Assembly: GCA_017503945.1 (NCBI GenBank)
Contig: JAFVSB010000155.1
Span: forward strand, 1 to 44,026
DNA: 44,026 nucleotides
Direction: 5' to 3'
DNA from: Clostridia bacterium
GTDB taxonomy: Bacteria > Bacillota > Clostridia > UMGS1810
The position numbers and the translations under genes are program-made. Below, piece by piece: positions 33,623 through 41,407 of the stretch. Within the stretch, counting starts at the first letter, position 1, and each line of letters starts with the position of its first letter. The notes beneath the pieces are model-generated. The model was not told where the DNA came from and did not search any database. It saw nothing but the letters and a program-made list of their open reading frames with translations.

Positions 33623-34655
33623 TACAAATAGCGTAATACACAAGCTTGAAACCACTCACAATGCCACCGACGAAGAGCTTTTGCTTTTGATGGGCACCGA
33701 TTATGATGCATCTGTCCTTTTTGAAGCGGCAGACCGCGTGCGAAAGCAAGTGTACGCTGGCGAAGTCTACATCAGAGGCCTCATTGAAATATCTAACCAC
33801 TGCCGCAACAATTGCCTTTATTGCGGCATAAGAGCGTCGAACACCAATGTTTGCCGCTATCGCCTCACCAAGGAGCAAATTCTTGGCTGTTGCGCAGCAG
33901 GCTATGAGCTTGGCTTTCGCACCTTTGTGTTGCAGGGCGGTGAAGATGCCGCCTTTGACGATGACACCATGTGTGACATAATAGAAGCTATAAAGGCAGC
34001 TCACCCCAACTGTGCAGTCACACTGTCGATAGGTGAGAAAAGCCGCCAAAGCTACAAACGCTTTTTTGATGCAGGAGCCGACAGGTACCTCCTCAGGCAC
34101 GAAACTGCCGATGAAGAGCACTATGCAAGTCTGCATCCGCCGAAAATGAAGCTCGAGGCAAGAAAACAATGTCTTTTTGACCTGAAAGACATTGGCTATC
34201 AGGTGGGCAGCGGATTTATGGTGGGCTCGCCTGGTCAGATGCCCGGGCACCTTTTGGCAGACCTTAGGTTTTTGCAAGAGCTTAAACCCGACATGATAGG
34301 CATTGGCCCTTTTATTTCTCACAAAGACACCCCGTTTGCCAATTGTGCCAATGGCTCTGTTGACCTTACTGTAAAGCTTGTGGCAATACTCAGGCTTTTG
34401 TTTCCGCATGCGCTCATTCCTGCCACCACGGCACTGGGCACCATAGCGGCAGACGGCAGGCAGCGCGCTCTGACAGCCGGAGCCAATGTGGTGATGCCCA
34501 ATCTATCGCCGCAATCTGTGCGCGAGCTCTATAGCCTCTATGACAACAAGGCACACACCGGCGCCGAGGCCGCCGAGAGCCTTGCAATTTTAAAAAAGCA
34601 AGTATCTGAGGCAGGCTATGAGGTGGTAGTGGCACGAGGTGATGTCAAAAAATAA
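33615..34655 (+). CDS. hydE: [FeFe]-hydrogenase H-cluster maturase HydE (radical SAM)
   Basis: Radical SAM enzyme acting in assembly of the diiron subcluster of [FeFe]-hydrogenase. 346 aa: CRNNCLYC (C63, C67, C70) with ISNHCRNNCLYCGIRASN context, LQGGEDAAFDD, SIGEKSRQSY, RHETADEEHYASLHP, and GSGFMVGSPGQ. These match HydE rather than BioB or PylB. The start is TTG at 33615 inside the end of ttcA, with GAGGAGGGG upstream. HydF, HydG and hydrogenase genes are not in the window. Confidence 0.9.
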   Translation: MIDTNSVIHKLETTHNATDEELLLLMGTDYDASVLFEAADRVRKQVYAGEVYIRGLIEISNHCRNNCLYCGIRASNTNVCRYRLTKEQILGCCAAGYELGFRTFVLQGGEDAAFDDDTMCDIIEAIKAAHPNCAVTLSIGEKSRQSYKRFFDAGADRYLLRHETADEEHYASLHPPKMKLEARKQCLFDLKDIGYQVGSGFMVGSPGQMPGHLLADLRFLQELKPDMIGIGPFISHKDTPFANCANGSVDLTVKLVAILRLLFPHALIPATTALGTIAADGRQRALTAGANVVMPNLSPQSVRELYSLYDNKAHTGAEAAESLAILKKQVSEAGYEVVVARGDVKK

Positions 34656-34680
34656 AGTCCGCATTTGCGGACTTTATTTT
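34649..34680. terminator. Bidirectional terminator between hydE and noc
   Basis: AATAAAGTCCGC (34651-34662) pairs with GCGGACTTTATT after an ATTT loop, A-run before and T-run after. Confidence 0.9.
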
Positions 34681-35536
34681 ATGCTTTGGGGATGTGTATT
34701 ATATATTCATAATATTCTTCAAATTCATTTTCTTCGGCATCGGCTTCGATGCCGTTTTTTTTCATCACATCGATGGCATGGCGCACAGTGTTCACAAAGA
34801 TTCTCACATCCTTGAGGCATCTTTTTTCGGCAAATGCTTTGATGTCTGATTTTTTCTTTATTTTTGCATTTATCATTTCATCCACAAGCTCATCGGTTTG
34901 CTGCACATTGAGGTTTTCGTCGGTAATGCGCTCAAGTGCCTTGATTTGCTTGTCTTCTGAGTCGAGCCTTAAAAGCGCTCTTGCATGCCTTTCGGTGAGG
35001 GCGTTGTCTTTTATTATTTCTCTCACAACAACGGGCAGCTTCAGAAGTCTCACCTTGTTTGCCACCGATGACTGAGTTTTGCCAAGGTGCTTTGCAAGCT
35101 CCTCTTGTGTGAATCCATGGTTGCACAAGAGGTTTCTGTAGGCCTCGGCTTCTTCCATAAAGCTCAGGTTTTCTCTCTGAATGTTTTCCACCAGTGCCAC
35201 CACTGCACTGTCGTTATCGCTCAAATTCACCACAATGGCGGGAATTTTTAGCATGCCTGCCATAGAGCAGGCTCTGAGGCGCCGCTCGCCTGCAATGAGC
35301 TCATAGTGGTCGGCGCGCAGCTTTCTCACCGTGATGGGCTGAATCACGCCGTATTTGCGAATGGAGTCGGCAAGCTCTGCAATAGAATCTGCATCAAAGC
35401 TTCGGCGCGGCTGATGGGGGTTGGCTACGATGGTGTGAATGGGAATCTGCACAATGCTCCTCTCTGTTTCTTTCACCTTGTATTGCTCGGTGTATGTTAT
35501 GGGCAAAGCTGATTTGAACTTTGCTATAAGGTCCAT
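34679..35536 (-). CDS. noc: Nucleoid occlusion protein Noc
   Basis: ParB-family CTP-switch protein that binds chromosomal sites and the membrane to keep division off the nucleoid. 285 aa. N-terminal amphipathic-like segment (MDLIAKFKSALPI), GERRLRA CTP motif (residues 83-89), ENIQRENL, helix-turn-helix LGKTQSSVANKVRLLKLP and the Noc C-terminus EEYYEYIIHIPKA. Specificity residues are Q155, K161 and R183, the Noc state, unlike R, S and G in ParB here. Start at 35536 (GAGGAGG upstream) rather than 35581. Extended -10 TGATATAAT at 35586-35594. Confidence 0.93.
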   Translation of the reverse strand: MDLIAKFKSALPITYTEQYKVKETERSIVQIPIHTIVANPHQPRRSFDADSIAELADSIRKYGVIQPITVRKLRADHYELIAGERRLRACSMAGMLKIPAIVVNLSDNDSAVVALVENIQRENLSFMEEAEAYRNLLCNHGFTQEELAKHLGKTQSSVANKVRLLKLPVVVREIIKDNALTERHARALLRLDSEDKQIKALERITDENLNVQQTDELVDEMINAKIKKKSDIKAFAEKRCLKDVRIFVNTVRHAIDVMKKNGIEADAEENEFEEYYEYIIHIPKA

Positions 35537-35863
35537 AAAATTTTTCCTCCTCATTGGTTTTATAATTTGTTTACCTACCAATCAAATTATATCATTGCCA
35601 AGAAAAAAAGTGAAACAAATTCGTTCGTTCAAATAAGACACCAAAGTTTATTTCCCGAGCCAAAGCGCAATTGCCCATGGCAGCTTTGGCGTGTTATTTT
35701 TGATTTCTGTCAGCTTTTGCGATGAAAACATGCGCAAATGAATAATTCACTCTATTTTGCATAAAACATGCATAAATATGCAAAAATCGTTGCCAAATAG
35801 CTAAATTTGGCGGTGTAAATATGGCAAAAATGTAAGAAAATGCATTATCTGTGCATAATCGTC
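35537..35863. other. Divergent gap between noc and the amino-acid transporter
   Basis: No gene seen. A minus-strand extended -10 (TGATATAAT) lies at 35586-35594. A nested hairpin spans 35631-35702: AAATAAGACACCAAAG near 35631-35646 pairs with the arm ending GTTATTTTT (14 of 16), with alternative pairing CCAAAGC/GCTTTGG inside. Further on, TGCATAAA occurs twice and TGCAAAAA once at 10-11 bp spacing (about 35759-35788), which could be an operator for the transporter. A TTTCCCG half of a Noc-type site is at about 35651. Confidence 0.5.
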
Positions 35864-35892
35864 TTGACAGCATAATAATAATGTGATAAACT
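35864..35892 (+). promoter_or_regulatory. Promoter of the amino-acid ABC transporter
   Basis: TTGACA (35864-35869), 17-bp spacer, TAAACT (35887-35892). It gives a leader of about 65 nt with TAGGAGGA before the first ATG. Confidence 0.65.
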
Positions 35893-35964
35893 TGTGTTCA
35901 TTAAGAAGGGAATTGGTTGTTTACATAGATTCCCACACAAAAATATTTTAGGAGGAAATCCAAA

Positions 35965-36717
35965 ATGAAAAAATTTCTTAAACTTTCATCAATCATTCTT
36001 GCTCTTGTAATGACAGTTTGCTGCTTTGCAGGCTGCTCTTCCAATGATGCAGAAAAATCAAATGTGCTCACCATGGCTACAAGCGCAGACTTCCCACCGT
36101 ATGAATACTACGAAAACGACGAAATCGTAGGTATTGATATCGAAATCATGAACGCAGTTTGTGAAATAATCGGCATGGAGCTCGAGCCTCAGGATATGAG
36201 CTTTGACTCAGTTATCGGCGCTGCACAGACAGGCAAAACCGACATCGCTATGAGCGGTATCACAATTACAGAAGACAGAAAGAACATGGTTGACTTCACA
36301 ATTCCTTACACATCAACTGCTCAGTCAATCATCGTAGTTTCCGGCGGTGAAATCAGCGAAAAAGCTGACCTTGAAGGCAAAAAAATCGGTGTTCAGATCA
36401 ACACAACAGGTGACACACAGGTTACAGAAGAATTTGGCGATGACGCTGTAGACCGCTTCCAGAACGGCGCTCTTGCAGTAGAAAGCCTCAAGAACGGTAA
36501 AGTTGACTGTGTAGTTATCGACGGCGAAGTTGCAAAAGCTCTTGTTGCTGCAAACGATGGCCTTGAAATTATTGCTGATGCATACTCAATCGAAGAATAT
36601 GCTATCGCTCTCAAAAAAGGCAACACAGAACTTCTTGACAAAATCAACTCTGCTCTCGAACAGCTTCTTGCAGACGGAACAATCGACACAATTATGGACA
36701 AATATATTGAAGAATAA
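35965..36717 (+). CDS. Polar amino-acid ABC transporter, substrate-binding lipoprotein
   Basis: 250 aa. Type II signal peptide with lipobox CFAGC (Cys at residue 24), then an SBP_bac_3 fold: ATSADFPPYEYYENDEIVG, GIDIEIMNAV, DMSFDSVIGAAQTGKTDIAM, GITITEDRKNMVDFTIPY, and a C-terminal LADGTIDTIMDKYI. Codon use is very AT- and Glu/Asp-rich, as in highly expressed genes. A hairpin follows it. The ligand is a polar amino acid (Arg, Gln, Cys and others cannot be told apart). Confidence 0.94.
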   Translation: MKKFLKLSSIILALVMTVCCFAGCSSNDAEKSNVLTMATSADFPPYEYYENDEIVGIDIEIMNAVCEIIGMELEPQDMSFDSVIGAAQTGKTDIAMSGITITEDRKNMVDFTIPYTSTAQSIIVVSGGEISEKADLEGKKIGVQINTTGDTQVTEEFGDDAVDRFQNGALAVESLKNGKVDCVVIDGEVAKALVAANDGLEIIADAYSIEEYAIALKKGNTELLDKINSALEQLLADGTIDTIMDKYIEE

Positions 36718-36746
36718 TTCAGTATAATTTCTGCTATAAAACTTAT

Positions 36747-36780
36747 AAAAGAGGTAGGATTCTATCTACCTCTTTTGTGA
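36747..36780 (+). terminator. Hairpin (attenuator or 3' stabiliser) between binding protein and permease
   Basis: Perfect 11-bp stem AAAAGAGGTAG (36747-36757) with CTACCTCTTTT (36766-36776), weak T tract. It would allow more binding protein than permease to be made from one promoter. Confidence 0.7.
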
Positions 36781-36813
36781 TGTATATTCTAATTTTGAAA
36801 GGAATCGGTCAAT

Positions 36814-37527
36814 ATGACATTTAAGGAAAGATTTTTTCTTAATTTCATAAAAGATTCTCGTTGGCATTATCTTACCGACGGCCTTATTGTAACCCTTGAG
36901 GTCACCTTTTTTGCGGTGCTTCTCGGCATTTTGATAGGTGTTATAGTTGCCGCGGTGCGTTCTACCCACGATAAACTCATTGGAAACACAAAGTCTAAGT
37001 TTTCAAAATTTATACTCAAGTTTTTCAATTCTATTGCCAATGTTTATCTGACAGTAATCAGAGGTACACCTGTTACTGTTCAACTTATGATTGCATACTA
37101 CATAATCTTTGTTACTTCAAACAATAAAATTCTGGTTGCGGTACTTGCATTTGGTATCAACTCAGGTGCCTATGTTGCCGAAATCGTGCGTTCGGGCATT
37201 ATGAGCGTTGATGAAGGACAGTTTGAAGCAGGAAGAAGTCTTGGTTTTAACTATGTGCAAACAATGTTTCACATCGTTTTGCCACAGGCTTTTAAAAATG
37301 TGCTTCCTGCCCTTGCAAATGAATTTATAGTTCTTCTTAAAGAAACCTCTGTCAGCGGTTATGTTGCTCTTCAGGATCTCACAAGAGGCGGCGACATTAT
37401 CCGCGGAAGAACTTATGATGCATTTTTCCCGCTCCTTGCGGTAGCAGGAATTTATCTTATTATGGTAATGGCCTTTACTAAACTTGTATCCCTTCTTGAA
37501 AGGAGGCTTCGTAAGAGTGAGCGTTGA
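36814..37527 (+). CDS. Polar amino-acid ABC transporter permease
   Basis: 237 aa, HisM/GlnP type. About five TM helices, an N-terminal segment ending in LTDGLIVTLEVTFFAVLLG, a conserved VIRGTPVTVQLMIAYY region, and the EAA loop SVDEGQFEAGRSLGFNYVQT that contacts the ATPase. ATG preceded by GAAAGGAA. Overlaps the ATPase gene by 11 bp. Confidence 0.95.
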   Translation: MTFKERFFLNFIKDSRWHYLTDGLIVTLEVTFFAVLLGILIGVIVAAVRSTHDKLIGNTKSKFSKFILKFFNSIANVYLTVIRGTPVTVQLMIAYYIIFVTSNNKILVAVLAFGINSGAYVAEIVRSGIMSVDEGQFEAGRSLGFNYVQTMFHIVLPQAFKNVLPALANEFIVLLKETSVSGYVALQDLTRGGDIIRGRTYDAFFPLLAVAGIYLIMVMAFTKLVSLLERRLRKSER

Positions 37528-38260
37528 TTTTTTAATTGAAACCAAAGATTTAAGCAAACACTATAACAAGGGCACGATAAAGGCGCTCGACGGAGTATCG
37601 GCAGGTATACAAAAAGGTGAGGTAGTCGTAGTTATAGGGCCTTCGGGCAGCGGAAAATCAACATTCTTGCGTTCTCTCAACCTTCTTGAAATGCCCACAT
37701 CGGGCAGTATAGTTTTTGAAGGCCACGAAATAACAGACCCCAAAGTAAACATAAACATTCACCGTCAGAAAATGGGCATGGTGTTTCAGCAGTTTAATCT
37801 TTTCCCTCACATGACCGTGCTCAAAAATATGACCCTTGCGCCCATGAAGCTTCTCAAAATGACCAAAGAAGAAGCCGAAGCCAAGGCAATGAAGCTTCTT
37901 GAAAGAGTAGGTCTTGCAGACAGGGCATCGGCGTATCCTTCTCAGCTTTCTGGCGGTCAGAAGCAGCGTGTGGCAATTGTGCGTGCTCTTTGCATGAACC
38001 CCGATGTTATGCTCTTCGATGAGCCCACCTCGGCTCTTGACCCCGAAATGGTAGGCGAGGTGCTCGATGTTATGAAAAGTCTTGCCAAAGAAGGCATGAC
38101 AATGGTAGTGGTAACTCACGAAATGGGCTTTGCCCGCGAGGTTGCCGACCGCGTCATCTTTATGGCAGAGGGCAAAATTGAGGAAGAAGGTACACCCGAA
38201 GAGATTTTCACCAATCCTCGCAATCCAAGAACACAGCAGTTCTTGCAAAGTATACTCTAA
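37517..38260 (+). CDS. Polar amino-acid ABC transporter ATP-binding protein
   Basis: 247 aa: Walker A GPSGSGKSTFLRSLN, Q-loop MVFQQFNLFPHMTVL, signature LSGGQKQRVAIVRAL, Walker B VMLFDEPTSALDPE, H-loop VVTHEMGFAREV, and GTPEEIFTNPRNPRTQQFL, all typical of GlnQ/HisP ATPases. GTG start at 37517, ten bases after AAAGGAGG; a TTG at 37484 gives an odd extension and is less likely. Ends at a terminator. Confidence 0.95.
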   Translation: MSVDFLIETKDLSKHYNKGTIKALDGVSAGIQKGEVVVVIGPSGSGKSTFLRSLNLLEMPTSGSIVFEGHEITDPKVNINIHRQKMGMVFQQFNLFPHMTVLKNMTLAPMKLLKMTKEEAEAKAMKLLERVGLADRASAYPSQLSGGQKQRVAIVRALCMNPDVMLFDEPTSALDPEMVGEVLDVMKSLAKEGMTMVVVTHEMGFAREVADRVIFMAEGKIEEEGTPEEIFTNPRNPRTQQFLQSIL

Positions 38261-38263
38261 ACA

Positions 38264-38299
38264 CAAAAACAGATTGGCATTTTGCCAATCTGTTTTTAG
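38264..38299. terminator. Bidirectional terminator after the ABC importer
   Basis: AAAAACAGATTGGCA (from 38265) pairs with TGCCAATCTGTTTTT, flanked by A and T runs; it serves the minus-strand gene as well. Confidence 0.9.
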
Positions 38300-38300
38300 T

Positions 38301-38690
38301 TTACTCACAATGTCCCGATGTAAAATATCCGTCAAGACAAAGGAAATATTTATAGCTTTTATCTGGCTTGCAATCTTCGGGCAGCTCATAGTCTATCTTG
38401 AACCTCAGCGAGGCAGCAAGCCTTTCGTCGAGATTATCTGCACACACATATCTCACTCCGCCAAGGTCAAGCATGTTAAGCAGTGCTTTACCTATGCCAA
38501 ATTCCAGGTTAAACATTTGGTATTCTTTTTTCATAGCTATGCCCGCAAGCACAGCATAGCCGTCATATATGCTCACAGCTCCTGCACCGAGCACCTCGCC
38601 CGAGTCGCTTGCAGCCATTGCCACGCTCGATGGGGGGAAGCCAAATTCCTCATACACACTTGCATCTTGAGTCTTTAATATTTCAATCAT
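38301..38690 (-). CDS. Small GNAT-like protein of unknown function
   Basis: 129 aa. Sequence shows an acetyltransferase-like order: beta strands around VAMAASDSGEVLGAGAVSIYDGYAVLAGIAM, a helix FNLEFGIGKALLNMLDLGG, then VRYVCADN and LAASLRFKIDYELP, as in GNAT folds, but the acetyl-CoA loop is not clear. Its start overlaps the stop of the pseudouridine synthase by 4 bp, so the two are coupled. Substrate unknown. Confidence 0.65.
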   Translation of the reverse strand: MIEILKTQDASVYEEFGFPPSSVAMAASDSGEVLGAGAVSIYDGYAVLAGIAMKKEYQMFNLEFGIGKALLNMLDLGGVRYVCADNLDERLAASLRFKIDYELPEDCKPDKSYKYFLCLDGYFTSGHCE

Positions 38691-39424
38691 TTTTTCACAC
38701 CCTCGCTTTGTGCATTTTTGAGTATCAGATTAATTTCGGCATTTGACAGATGTCTCCATTTGCCAATTGGCAAGTTGCCAAGGGTGAGACCGCCCTCAAA
38801 TATGCGGCGAAGTCCCAGCACCTTAAAGCCTACCGCGCTGCACATTTTCCTCACCTGACGGTTACGCCCTTCGTGAATTGTGATGGTGAGCACTGCGCTG
38901 CCTTTGCCTGCTTCTGCTATATCCACCTTTGCAGGTGCAGTTCTTCGCCCGTCAATTACCACGCCGCCTTCAAGCAGCCTTATGGCCTTTGCCTTTGCCT
39001 TGCCTGTCACGAGCACCTCGTAGGTCTTGTCAAGCTTGTGCTTGGGGTGAGTTATTTTGTAGGTGAAGTCGCCGTCGTTGGAGAGCAAAAGGAGCCCCTC
39101 GGTGTTAAAATCGAGCCTGCCCACAGGGTAAACCCTTGCGTTTACATCACCGAGCAAATCCATAACGGTGGGTCTGCCCTGCTCGTCACTCACAGTGGTC
39201 ACATAGCCCACGGGTTTGTTGAGCATGATATACATTTTTTTGCTTTCGGGCTGCACGCGCGCTCCGTCAACGCACACCTCGTCACCCTCTGCCACTTTAG
39301 TGCCAAGCTCTGTTACTTTTTTGCCGTTCACAGTTACTCTGCCATCAGTTATTATTTGCTCAGCGGCTCTTCGTGATGCAACTCCCGAGAGCGCCAGATA
39401 TTTTTGAAGTCTCATTTCTTCCAT
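38687..39424 (-). CDS. rRNA pseudouridine synthase, RluB/RsuA family
   Basis: Isomerises uridine in rRNA (23S U2605 for RluB-type). 245 aa: S4 domain (MRLQKYLALSGVASRRAAEQII), catalytic Asp in YPVGRLDFNTEGLLLLSNDG, HPKHKLDKTYEV, and IHEGRNRQVRKMCSAVG. ATG at 39424 follows AGAGGTAA. First gene of a two-gene minus-strand unit. Confidence 0.94.
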   Translation of the reverse strand: MEEMRLQKYLALSGVASRRAAEQIITDGRVTVNGKKVTELGTKVAEGDEVCVDGARVQPESKKMYIMLNKPVGYVTTVSDEQGRPTVMDLLGDVNARVYPVGRLDFNTEGLLLLSNDGDFTYKITHPKHKLDKTYEVLVTGKAKAKAIRLLEGGVVIDGRRTAPAKVDIAEAGKGSAVLTITIHEGRNRQVRKMCSAVGFKVLGLRRIFEGGLTLGNLPIGKWRHLSNAEINLILKNAQSEGVKK

Positions 39425-39504
39425 TGAAATTACCTCTGTTTTATATAATTGACTAACACTGCGACTATTCTATCACATTTTCTGGTGATTTACAACTTTA
39501 ATTA

Positions 39505-39533
39505 TTGCATATTATCACTTTATTTGATATAAT
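39505..39533 (+). promoter_or_regulatory. Promoter of the DUF1292 gene
   Basis: TTGCAT (39505-39510), 17-bp spacer, TATAAT (39528-39533). Confidence 0.7.
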
Positions 39534-39568
39534 TGTATAAACACTTACAAATTTTAAGGAGAATTACC

Positions 39569-39862
39569 ATGAGCGAACAAAATTACAATCCCAATGAAGA
39601 AATCGAAACCATACTTCTTGATTTTGAAGGCGGCGAAGAATGTGAATGTGCTCCTGTGTGCATTTTTGAAGCAGGTGACAACGAATATATCGCACTCATT
39701 CCTGTAGATGCCGAAGAAGGCGAAGAAGAAGTATACATCTATCGTTTTTCCGAAGCAGACAACGGCGATTCGGTGATTGAAAACATCGAAGATGATGACG
39801 AATATGATGCAGCAGCCGATGCTTTTGATGCATGGGTTGATGCTCAGAGCGAAGAAGAATAA
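39569..39862 (+). CDS. DUF1292 (YrzB-like) acidic protein
   Basis: 97 aa, very acidic (long Glu/Asp runs), with the DUF1292 pattern EIETILLDFEGGEECECAPV, FEAGDNEYIALIPVD and VYIYRF. Function unknown. ATG at 39569 after AAGGAGAA. Monocistronic between its own promoter and that of rpsF; no terminator seen. Confidence 0.87.
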   Translation: MSEQNYNPNEEIETILLDFEGGEECECAPVCIFEAGDNEYIALIPVDAEEGEEEVYIYRFSEADNGDSVIENIEDDDEYDAAADAFDAWVDAQSEEE

Positions 39863-39870
39863 AAAAACTC

Positions 39871-39899
39871 TTGACAAATATTTCTTGATGTATTATAAT
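39871..39899 (+). promoter_or_regulatory. Promoter of rpsF-ssb-rpsR
   Basis: Consensus TTGACA (39871-39876), 17-bp spacer, TATAAT (39894-39899), 9 bp after the DUF1292 stop. Confidence 0.88.
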
Positions 39900-39905
39900 G
39901 ATAAG

Positions 39906-40000
39906 GCTGATTTTAAGGTCGATTTGTCAGCAGCCTTGATTTTTCAAGGCTCCTTGCTCCCGTTTCAGGGGGCCATAGTCCACAAGGAGGTGAAAACATT
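39906..40000 (+). promoter_or_regulatory. Candidate S6:S18-type leader of rpsF
   Basis: The roughly 95-nt leader has hairpin AGCCTTGA/TCAAGGCT (about 39932-39953), then an outer CCTTG/CAAGG pair enclosing CTCCC-GTTTCA-GGGGG. A CCG-containing loop in such a leader is the known feature of sites bound by the S6:S18 complex. Fold made by eye. Confidence 0.45.
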
Positions 40001-40291
40001 ATGACAAATGTTATCAACAATTACGAAACTATTTTTGTTATCGATGCGTCTCTTCCCGAAGAGCAGATCACAGCTATTTCTGACAAGTTCAAAGCTATGA
40101 TCGAAGCTAACGGCACTGTAGAGTCTGTTGATGTATGGGGCAAAAGACGCCTTGCTTATCCTATTAACTACAAAACAGAAGGTTATTATGTTTTGGTTAA
40201 TTTTGCAAGCCAGGCAGAATTTGTCGCAGAGCTCGAGCGTGTTTATAACATCACCGATGGTTTGCTCAGAACAATCGTAATCAGAAAGTAA
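40001..40291 (+). CDS. rpsF: Ribosomal protein bS6
   Basis: 96 aa; NYETIFVIDASLPEEQI, VWGKRRLAYPINYKTEGYYV and VYNITDGLLRTIVIRK are the usual bS6 segments. It heterodimerises with bS18 (encoded two genes downstream) in the 30S platform. Strong AAGGAGG upstream. Confidence 0.98.
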   Translation: MTNVINNYETIFVIDASLPEEQITAISDKFKAMIEANGTVESVDVWGKRRLAYPINYKTEGYYVLVNFASQAEFVAELERVYNITDGLLRTIVIRK

Positions 40292-40311
40292 TTTCGAGAG
40301 GTGATTAAGTT

Positions 40312-40752
40312 ATGAATAAGGCTATACTCGTTGGTCGCTTGACCAGAGATCCCGAGCTCAAAACCACAGGCAGCGGTACAAGCGTATGCTCGTTTACCGT
40401 TGCAGTAAACAGAAGATTCAAAAACGCTGAAGGCAACTATGATGCAGATTTTATAAGCTGCGTTGCCTGGAGACAGCAAGCAGAATTTCTGGCAAAATAT
40501 TTTGCCAAAGGAAGTATGGTAGGCTTAGTAGGCAGCATTCAGACCAGAAACTATGAAAAAGATGGTCAGAGAGTTTATGTTACTGAGGTTTCTTGTGACG
40601 AAATTCATTTCGTTGAAAGCAAGAGCCAGAGTGGCGACTCTTTCCAGAGAACTGCTCCTCAAGCTCCGCAGGCTCAGGCTCCGATTCCTTCGTTTGACAC
40701 AAATGACGGTTTTGCTCCGATGCCCGCAGCTGATGATGACCTGCCCTTCTAA
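40312..40752 (+). CDS. ssb: Single-stranded DNA-binding protein
   Basis: 146 aa. OB-fold (MNKAILVGRLTRDPELK, CSFTVAVNRRFKN, FISCVAWRQQAEF, VGLVGSIQTRNYEKDGQRVY), Gln/Pro-rich linker and the acidic protein-binding tip DDDLPF. Lies between rpsF and rpsR, the standard arrangement. Confidence 0.98.
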   Translation: MNKAILVGRLTRDPELKTTGSGTSVCSFTVAVNRRFKNAEGNYDADFISCVAWRQQAEFLAKYFAKGSMVGLVGSIQTRNYEKDGQRVYVTEVSCDEIHFVESKSQSGDSFQRTAPQAPQAQAPIPSFDTNDGFAPMPAADDDLPF

Positions 40753-40774
40753 TTATTAAAAGGAGGTAACAAAA

Positions 40775-41011
40775 ATGGCTGAAGAAAAGAGTTTCCGCAG
40801 AAAACCCAAAAGAAAAGTTTGTGCTTTCTGTGCAGATAAAATTCAGGAAATCGATTATAAGGATATAGCAAAACTCAGAAGATATGTTTCTGAAAGAGCC
40901 AAAATTCTTCCCAGAAGAATCAGCGGCAACTGTGCTAAACACCAGAGACAGCTCACAATTGCTATCAAAAGAGCAAGACACATCGCTCTTTTGCCTTTCA
41001 CAGCTGAATAA
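40775..41011 (+). CDS. rpsR: Ribosomal protein bS18
   Basis: 78 aa: basic N-terminus, KVCAFCADKIQEIDYKD with a CxxC pair (C+ type, zinc-binding form), LRRYVSERAKILPRR and CAKHQRQLTIAIKRAR. Last gene of the operon, followed by a terminator. Confidence 0.98.
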   Translation: MAEEKSFRRKPKRKVCAFCADKIQEIDYKDIAKLRRYVSERAKILPRRISGNCAKHQRQLTIAIKRARHIALLPFTAE

Positions 41012-41018
41012 TAAAACC

Positions 41019-41052
41019 AAAAGCTCTCGCAAATGCGGGAGCTTTTATTATA
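41019..41052 (+). terminator. Terminator after rpsR
   Basis: AAAGCTCTCGCA pairs with TGCGGGAGCTTT, followed by TATTATATTT. Confidence 0.88.
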
Positions 41053-41372
41053 TTTCACAACAAATTCAGGCTGTTTAAAAGGGGTGAAATCTATATCTTG
41101 TGTCGCCCAAAAAGCATACCCACAAAATATATTTTTTGTGAGTATTTTACAGACTTTTGTTGTGCAAGTTGTATAGTTTTTACCAAAAAAACACTTTGTC
41201 ACGCTAAAAAACAGCTCTAATCCTTGCCAAAAGTGGGTTTGGAGCGGTTTTTGGGTGCAAAAATACCGTCATTTTGCACATATAAAGCGGTTGACGCGCC
41301 TGTGTCAATTGTGGGTATTTCACGAAATTTTCAAAAAATGACTTGTAAGGCTTTTTTAGGTAAATATTACTC
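41053..41372. other. Non-coding gap before the S10 operon promoter
   Basis: No gene seen. Contains an AT-rich hairpin (CCACAAAATATATTTTTTGTG, about 41121-41141) and a longer imperfect stem AAAAAACAGCTCTAATCC with GGTTTGGAGCGGTTTTT (about 41206-41253). Confidence 0.45.
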
Positions 41373-41401
41373 TTGAAAAAATGCCCCAAATGTAATAAAA
41401 T
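41373..41401 (+). promoter_or_regulatory. Promoter of the S10 operon
   Basis: TTGAAA (41373-41378), 17-bp spacer, TAAAAT (41396-41401). Confidence 0.75.
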
Positions 41402-41407
41402 AGCCTA

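Noticed and set aside
35649..35658. Noc-type binding site upstream of noc
   Set aside because: Only one half (ATTTCCCG) is present; the second half of the palindrome is missing.
35738..35752. ArgR/AhrC box (TGAATAATTCA) before the amino-acid importer
   Set aside because: The two half-sites overlap and the spacing is shorter than an ARG box needs; probably chance in AT-rich DNA.
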